From CAYQTO01 sp964420455 (lineage in GTDB: Bacteria > Sumerlaeota > Sumerlaeia > SLMS01), in NCBI GenBank assembly GCA_964420455.1, contig CAYQTO010000131.1, forward strand, positions 1 to 10,383: DNA of 10,383 bases, written 5' to 3'. The position numbers and the translations under genes are program-made. Below, one piece after another: positions 7,558 through 10,383 of the stretch. Under the pieces are notes generated by a model that saw nothing but the letters and a program-made list of their open reading frames with translations, ran no database searches and was not told where the DNA came from. Position 1 is the stretch's first letter; every line of letters begins with the position of its first letter.

Positions 7558-8208
7558 CTAAACCCGGAGCTTTCGGATGATCTCGTCGTGGCCCATTCCC
7601 TGTTCGAGCCACTCGGGGACGTCGGCGAGGCGGCTTTCGAGGCCGATGATGAACCGCGAGACCGGCGCGCCCTGCATCACCGACTCCGTCTCATAACAAT
7701 CCATCTCCTTGCCCGTCGCCAGGCTGAAGACCGCCTTCAGCACGCCCTCCAGGAGGACATCCATGCGTTGGCCGGCCTCACCAAGGACACTGCCAAGGAT
7801 CGGATTCTTGACGCTGATCGTGAGAATCCCCAACGCGATGTGGTCGAACTCGAGGCGCATGCGCCCCCAGCCGGTCATCGCGAAGTACTCCGACAGCAGC
7901 GCGTTGAACCGCGCCATGCTCATCTTGTCCATGCCCTCTCCGTAGAAGGCACTGGTTTCCTCGATGAAGCGGTGGGCGAAGCGCTCGCCCCAGATTTCCC
8001 CACACCGGCGGAGGACCAGGGCCCATGCGGGCCCGGTCTCGTTCTTGAGACCGATATAGACGCCGCGCAGGGCAAAGCTCGAGAAGGTCACCACCTTGAC
8101 CCCGTTGCGCGTGGCCATGGCGCCATCGCGCAGGTCCAGATCATAGTATGTGGACGGGTTGAAGAGGTTGGGGACGAGGTAGTTGGAAATGTTGGCGACA
8201 GTGCTCAT
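7558..8208 (-). CDS. V4R-like domain protein (putative ligand sensor)
   Basis: This 216-residue protein has the layout of the V4R (4-vinyl reductase) fold, found in BchJ and in the sensor part of XylR-type regulators, where it binds small hydrophobic ligands. The N-terminus (FNPSTYYDLDLRDGAMATRN) leads into a helical segment at about 70-112, then GWGRMRLEFDH, KNPI, a helix LLEGVLKAVFSLATGKEMDC and an end strand SRFIIGLESRL. In typical V4R proteins the late part holds three cysteines that bind metal; here only Cys171 is kept and the later positions are Ser or Ala, so metal binding seems lost. The start ATG 8208 was preferred over a GTG at 8259, which would overlap the upstream gene; its ribosome binding site (GGAG, 14 nt away) is poor. 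It follows the motif-repeat gene by 38 nt. Family assignment is by pattern and could be wrong. Confidence 0.65.
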   Translation of the reverse strand: MSTVANISNYLVPNLFNPSTYYDLDLRDGAMATRNGVKVVTFSSFALRGVYIGLKNETGPAWALVLRRCGEIWGERFAHRFIEETSAFYGEGMDKMSMARFNALLSEYFAMTGWGRMRLEFDHIALGILTISVKNPILGSVLGEAGQRMDVLLEGVLKAVFSLATGKEMDCYETESVMQGAPVSRFIIGLESRLADVPEWLEQGMGHDEIIRKLRV

Positions 8209-8246
8209 GGGCGGGGATGGATCTCCGGGGGGCGTTGGTGTTGGGT

Positions 8247-8756
8247 TTAGTTTTCCCACTCAAATTTTTCGAAGAAGCCTTCGGCCTGGTCGACCTCGGC
8301 GGCGGGTGCCCCGGGCCTTAGGGCGGAGGATGCCGGGGAGGCGGCGGAGGCGGTGGTCGCAACCGCGGCGGAGGCGAGCGGAAGCCCCCGCCCGCTTTCT
8401 CCCGTCCAGTCCACAGAGCCGAGAAACTCCGTGACCGAGTGGCTGTGGATGAGGGTGGCGATTTGCTCCGGCGAGGCGACAACCGCCGCCGGTGCGGACG
8501 CGGAGGCCACCATGGCCACCGCCCGGGAGGCACCGGTCCCTGCGGGGGCCGAGATCGGCTGACCCGACCACGGGATCGCCCCGAGGAATTCCGTTACGGG
8601 GAAGGTCAGATCGATCTCGCCGATGGAGCGGCCCTGAGGCTCCGTCGCTGCCTGCTGCACCCGGATTTCCGGGGCCTTGTCCGACTTCGCCACCCCGAGT
8701 TGGCCCAGGAGCGAGAGGATCTCCTCGAGCTGGGGATAGACGTTCGCTTTCGTCAT
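8247..8756 (-). CDS. Small protein with three F-x(5)-W peptide motifs, probable scaffold
   Basis: I do not recognise a family for this 169-residue protein. Residues 1-22 form a short helix (VYPQLEEILSLLGQL). The rest is mostly Ala/Ser/Pro-rich and probably disordered, but it carries three gap-free copies of one 12-residue motif: VTEFLGAIPWSG (54-65), VTEFLGSVDWTG (108-119) and AEGFFEKFEWEN (158-169, the very C-terminus). Phe4, a bulky hydrophobic at 5 and 8, and Trp10 are constant. Such repeats in a floppy chain usually act as docking peptides for a partner. The ATG at 8756 follows an AGGGA-type site by about 6 nt; it starts 28 nt after the ferredoxin stop and ends 38 nt before the V4R-like gene, so it is part of that transcript. 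A longer frame to 9002 overlaps the ferredoxin and is rejected. Confidence 0.85.
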   Translation of the reverse strand: MTKANVYPQLEEILSLLGQLGVAKSDKAPEIRVQQAATEPQGRSIGEIDLTFPVTEFLGAIPWSGQPISAPAGTGASRAVAMVASASAPAAVVASPEQIATLIHSHSVTEFLGSVDWTGESGRGLPLASAAVATTASAASPASSALRPGAPAAEVDQAEGFFEKFEWEN

Positions 8757-8784
8757 GCGGCTTCCCTTTCCGGAAGGGGGGGAT

Positions 8785-9264
8785 TTACAGTTCGGCGGCC
8801 TTCGCCTTGAGGTTCGCCATGTCCACGTCGACATCGCCCAGTTCCATGATGCGCGAGCGGGTGATGATCTTGCCCTTGGCAACCAGGATGCGGCCGTCGA
8901 TCGGGTGGAGGATGTTGGTCTTGGCGCGCTTGCCGATGAAGCTCTCGAGGTCGGTGGTCGACTCGATGAACATGCCGTCGGGGAGGCGAACCACCACGCC
9001 ATCGGCGAGGACCTTGGCCTGGCAGGAGAGGCGGGAATTCTGATTGGCCCCGGACACGCCGAGCAGTGTCCGCTTCTCGCGGTCCGTCGGCGGCGTCAGC
9101 TTGTCCATCCCCTGCTCGACCCACACGTGGCACGTCGCGCACAGGCCCTTTCCCCCGCACGCCATCAACACATCAAGCTCCTCCGAGAGAATCGCGTCGA
9201 GCACGCGTTCCTCGGTCTTCACCTGTACCGCTTTGCCCATCGGCATGAAGGTCAGTTCTTTCAT
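8785..9264 (-). CDS. [2Fe-2S] ferredoxin with extra C-terminal domain
   Basis: Residues 1-98 of this 159-residue protein are a plant/adrenodoxin-type [2Fe-2S] ferredoxin. The four cluster ligands are Cys36, Cys42, Cys45 and Cys81, spaced C-x5-C-x2-C-x35-C, within ACGGKGLCATCHVWV and SRLSCQAKV. It should carry one electron in the cytosol. Residues 100-159 are an extension not found in simple ferredoxins, with a strand pattern PIDGRILVAKGKIITRSRIMEL and a final Ala/Lys-rich helix. Start ATG 9264 has AGGGG 7 nt upstream; an open frame to 9696 crosses a terminator and is not used. It is the first gene after the sigma54-type promoter and leads the tight set with the motif-repeat and V4R-like genes. 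No reductase or oxygenase partner is nearby, so a redox-sensing role is as likely as electron supply. Confidence 0.93.
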   Translation of the reverse strand: MKELTFMPMGKAVQVKTEERVLDAILSEELDVLMACGGKGLCATCHVWVEQGMDKLTPPTDREKRTLLGVSGANQNSRLSCQAKVLADGVVVRLPDGMFIESTTDLESFIGKRAKTNILHPIDGRILVAKGKIITRSRIMELGDVDVDMANLKAKAAEL

Positions 9265-9314
9265 CGGTGGCCCCTGGCGATCGATCGGAGGTGGGAATGG
9301 GTGAAGGTCAGAGC

Positions 9315-9329
9315 GCAAGGGCTGGTCCA
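9315..9329 (-). promoter_or_regulatory. Sigma54 (-24/-12) promoter for the ferredoxin operon
   Basis: On the minus strand the sequence TGGACC-AGCCC-TTGC holds the essential GG (9328-9327) and GC (9316-9315) exactly 10 nt apart, with TTGC matching the -12 element fully and TGG matching the -24 element. The predicted start is near 9303, giving a leader of about 40 nt before the ferredoxin ATG at 9264. The gene just upstream encodes a sigma54-dependent activator, which fits. No comparably good site was found in the other gaps. Confidence 0.65.
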
Positions 9330-9363
9330 TAAGGCATTTACCCCCTTGGGGATGGGCTAACTC

Positions 9364-9385
9364 GAACAATTTCAGGTTCAAGAAC
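9364..9385. promoter_or_regulatory. Possible activator-binding repeats upstream of the sigma54 promoter
   Basis: Three related four-base elements occur close together: gaac (9364-9367), gttc (9376-9379) and gaac (9382-9385), giving overlapping inverted repeats. They lie about 35-55 bp upstream of the -24 element, within the range where enhancer-type sites for NtrC-family proteins occur, though these are often farther away. The elements are very short and may be chance. Confidence 0.2.
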
Positions 9386-9386
9386 G

Positions 9387-9415
9387 AAAAACCGCCATCC
9401 CCGAGGGGATGGCGG
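9387..9415 (-). terminator. Rho-independent terminator of the sigma54 activator gene
   Basis: A perfect inverted repeat (ccgccatcccc at 9392-9402, ggggatggcgg at 9405-9415) forms a stem of 10 bp with a four-base loop. On the minus strand it is followed directly by five T residues (9391-9387). It lies about 48 nt after the stop codon of the activator gene. It separates that gene from the ferredoxin operon, which therefore needs its own promoter. Confidence 0.88.
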
Positions 9416-9463
9416 CCAAATTGCCTGCATCGATATAAGGCGTCCTGCCCGAAATTGGTTGGT

Positions 9464-10383
9464 TTAGGATGAGGGCACTTGCGAGCGCTGGCTATCCACC
9501 CATTCCTCAAGCCCGTAGGTCGCAATCTTTCGCTGGAGCGTGCTCCGCGAGATCTGCAGCTTCTGGGCGCACTGGGTCTTGTTGAAGTTGAGGCGCGACA
9601 GGGCCTTCTTGAGGTAGCGCTTCTCGAGCTCCTCGAGGGGAATGATGTCGCCCTCCTCGCGGTCGAGCTCATACTCCGGCGTGCTCGTGCTCGCACCGCC
9701 GTCCATCACGCCGTTCTCGCCGTGGTTGGTCGTCCTCGTCTGGAAGCAGTAGCGGCGGATCGCCACCTCGTCCAACTGGATCATGTCGGAATCGGCGAGG
9801 ATAATGAGCCGCTCGACCATGTTCTTGAGCTCGCGGACATTTCCCGGCCAATAGTAGCTTCGAAAGAACTCCATCACCTCGTCGGAGAAGCCCGAGATCT
9901 TCTTGCCCAGCTCGAGCGTCTTTTCCCGCAGGAACACATGCGCCAGTGTTTCGATGTCTTCCGGGTGTTCGCGCACCGGCGGCATGTGGATGGTCATGAC
10001 GGCGAGGCGGAAATAGAGGTCCTCGCGGAATTCGCCCCGGGCGCACATCTTCTGGAGGTTGCGGTTGGTGGCGGCAATGACGCGGATGTCGACCTGGCGG
10101 GGCTTGTCGGTGCCGATGCGGGAGACCACCCGGTCCTCCAGGACACGGAGCAGCTTGGGCTGGACCGACATGTCGAGTTCGCCGATTTCGTCGAGAAAGA
10201 TCGTCCCTCCGTCGGCAAGTTCGAAGAGGCCCTTGCGGGTTTCCTTGGCGTCGGTAAAGGCGCCGCGCTCGTGGCCGAAGAGTTCCGCTTCGATCAGCGG
10301 CCGGGGGATCGCGGAGCAGTTCACGCGCACGAGCGGGCGGTTGCGCCGCGTGCTCAGGTCGTGGATCGCCTGCGCGGCCATCT
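9464..10383 (-). CDS. NtrC-family sigma54-dependent activator (partial, N-terminus beyond window)
   Basis: The 305 visible residues from the first in-window Met (10381) comprise most of the AAA+ sigma54-interaction domain and a Fis-type helix-turn-helix. That Met is internal: MAAQAIHDLS follows directly where the Walker A motif should be, so Walker A and any receiver or sensor domain lie outside the window. Seen: the loop that contacts sigma54, GAFTDA (40-45) instead of the usual GAFTGA; Walker B GGTIFLDEIGE (Asp64, Glu65); the arginine-finger segment REDLYFRL (119-126); sensor II YWPGNVREL (177-185); then a linker at 215-245 and a helix-turn-helix KTQCAQKLQISRSTLQRKI (268-286). It would drive transcription from sigma54 promoters using ATP. 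It ends ahead of a strong terminator and just upstream of a sigma54-like promoter for the ferredoxin operon, its likely target. Its signal is unknown because the N-terminus is missing. Confidence 0.95.
   Translation of the reverse strand, partial: MAAQAIHDLSTRRNRPLVRVNCSAIPRPLIEAELFGHERGAFTDAKETRKGLFELADGGTIFLDEIGELDMSVQPKLLRVLEDRVVSRIGTDKPRQVDIRVIAATNRNLQKMCARGEFREDLYFRLAVMTIHMPPVREHPEDIETLAHVFLREKTLELGKKISGFSDEVMEFFRSYYWPGNVRELKNMVERLIILADSDMIQLDEVAIRRYCFQTRTTNHGENGVMDGGASTSTPEYELDREEGDIIPLEELEKRYLKKALSRLNFNKTQCAQKLQISRSTLQRKIATYGLEEWVDSQRSQVPSS

Noticed and set aside
7558..9264. A chlorosome or bacteriochlorophyll link, as V4R (BchJ) and extended [2Fe-2S] proteins occur in green sulfur bacteria
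   Set aside because: No pigment biosynthesis or chlorosome gene is present and the neighbours are signalling genes; the resemblance is at fold level only.
9278..9287. Palindrome cgatcgatcg in the ferredoxin leader
   Set aside because: It is short and built of a common GATC/CGAT repeat; nothing else marks it as an operator.
9265..9696. Extension of the ferredoxin frame to 9696
   Set aside because: It would cross the terminator and the sigma54 promoter and overlap the activator gene; ATG 9264 starts exactly where ferredoxin similarity begins.

Overview
The window is bacterial, GC-rich (about two thirds by eye) and almost fully coding, and every gene I can support lies on the minus strand, so transcription runs from high to low coordinates. 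The mix of a sigma54-dependent (NtrC-family) activator, two eukaryotic-type Ser/Thr protein kinases, a MinD/ParA-type ATPase and a lipoprotein with a lipobox suggests a Gram-negative, kinase-rich lineage such as Planctomycetota, Myxococcota or one of the uncultivated phyla near them. The sequence alone does not settle the phylum.

Layout in transcriptional order. (1) 10383-9464: the C-terminal 306 or so codons of an NtrC-family activator, cut by the window edge, followed by a clear rho-independent terminator at 9387-9415. (2) 9386-9265: a regulatory gap with a good sigma54 (-24/-12) promoter at 9315-9329, reading into (3) a tight gene set: a [2Fe-2S] ferredoxin with an extra C-terminal domain (9264-8785), a 169-residue protein carrying three copies of an F-x(5)-W peptide motif (8756-8247), and a V4R-like small-molecule-sensor-type protein (8208-7558). 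(4) After a GC-rich hairpin, a 976-residue Ser/Thr kinase with a long acidic linker and a probable beta-propeller (7461-4531), then 29 bp later a MinD/ParA-like ATPase with a C-terminal amphipathic tail (4501-3548). (5) After a gap with a possible sigma70-type promoter, a second Ser/Thr kinase with a T2SS-E/PilB-N-like front domain and a similar amphipathic tail (3444-1804), a NIF3-family metal protein (1709-555), and the start of a lipoprotein that runs off the left edge (505-1).

Reading of the whole: a sigma54 activator next to a sigma54 promoter probably switches on a set in which a redox protein and a V4R-type sensor sit beside two kinases and a MinD-like membrane ATPase. The shared '-GLFG-R' tails of the ATPase and the second kinase suggest that both dock on the same membrane surface. 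This would be a signalling or positioning module at the inner membrane. I do not recognise it as a named system, and the link between the parts is inferred from gene order and these tails. No RNA genes, mobile elements or CRISPR arrays were seen, and no gene-free stretch exceeds 300 bp.
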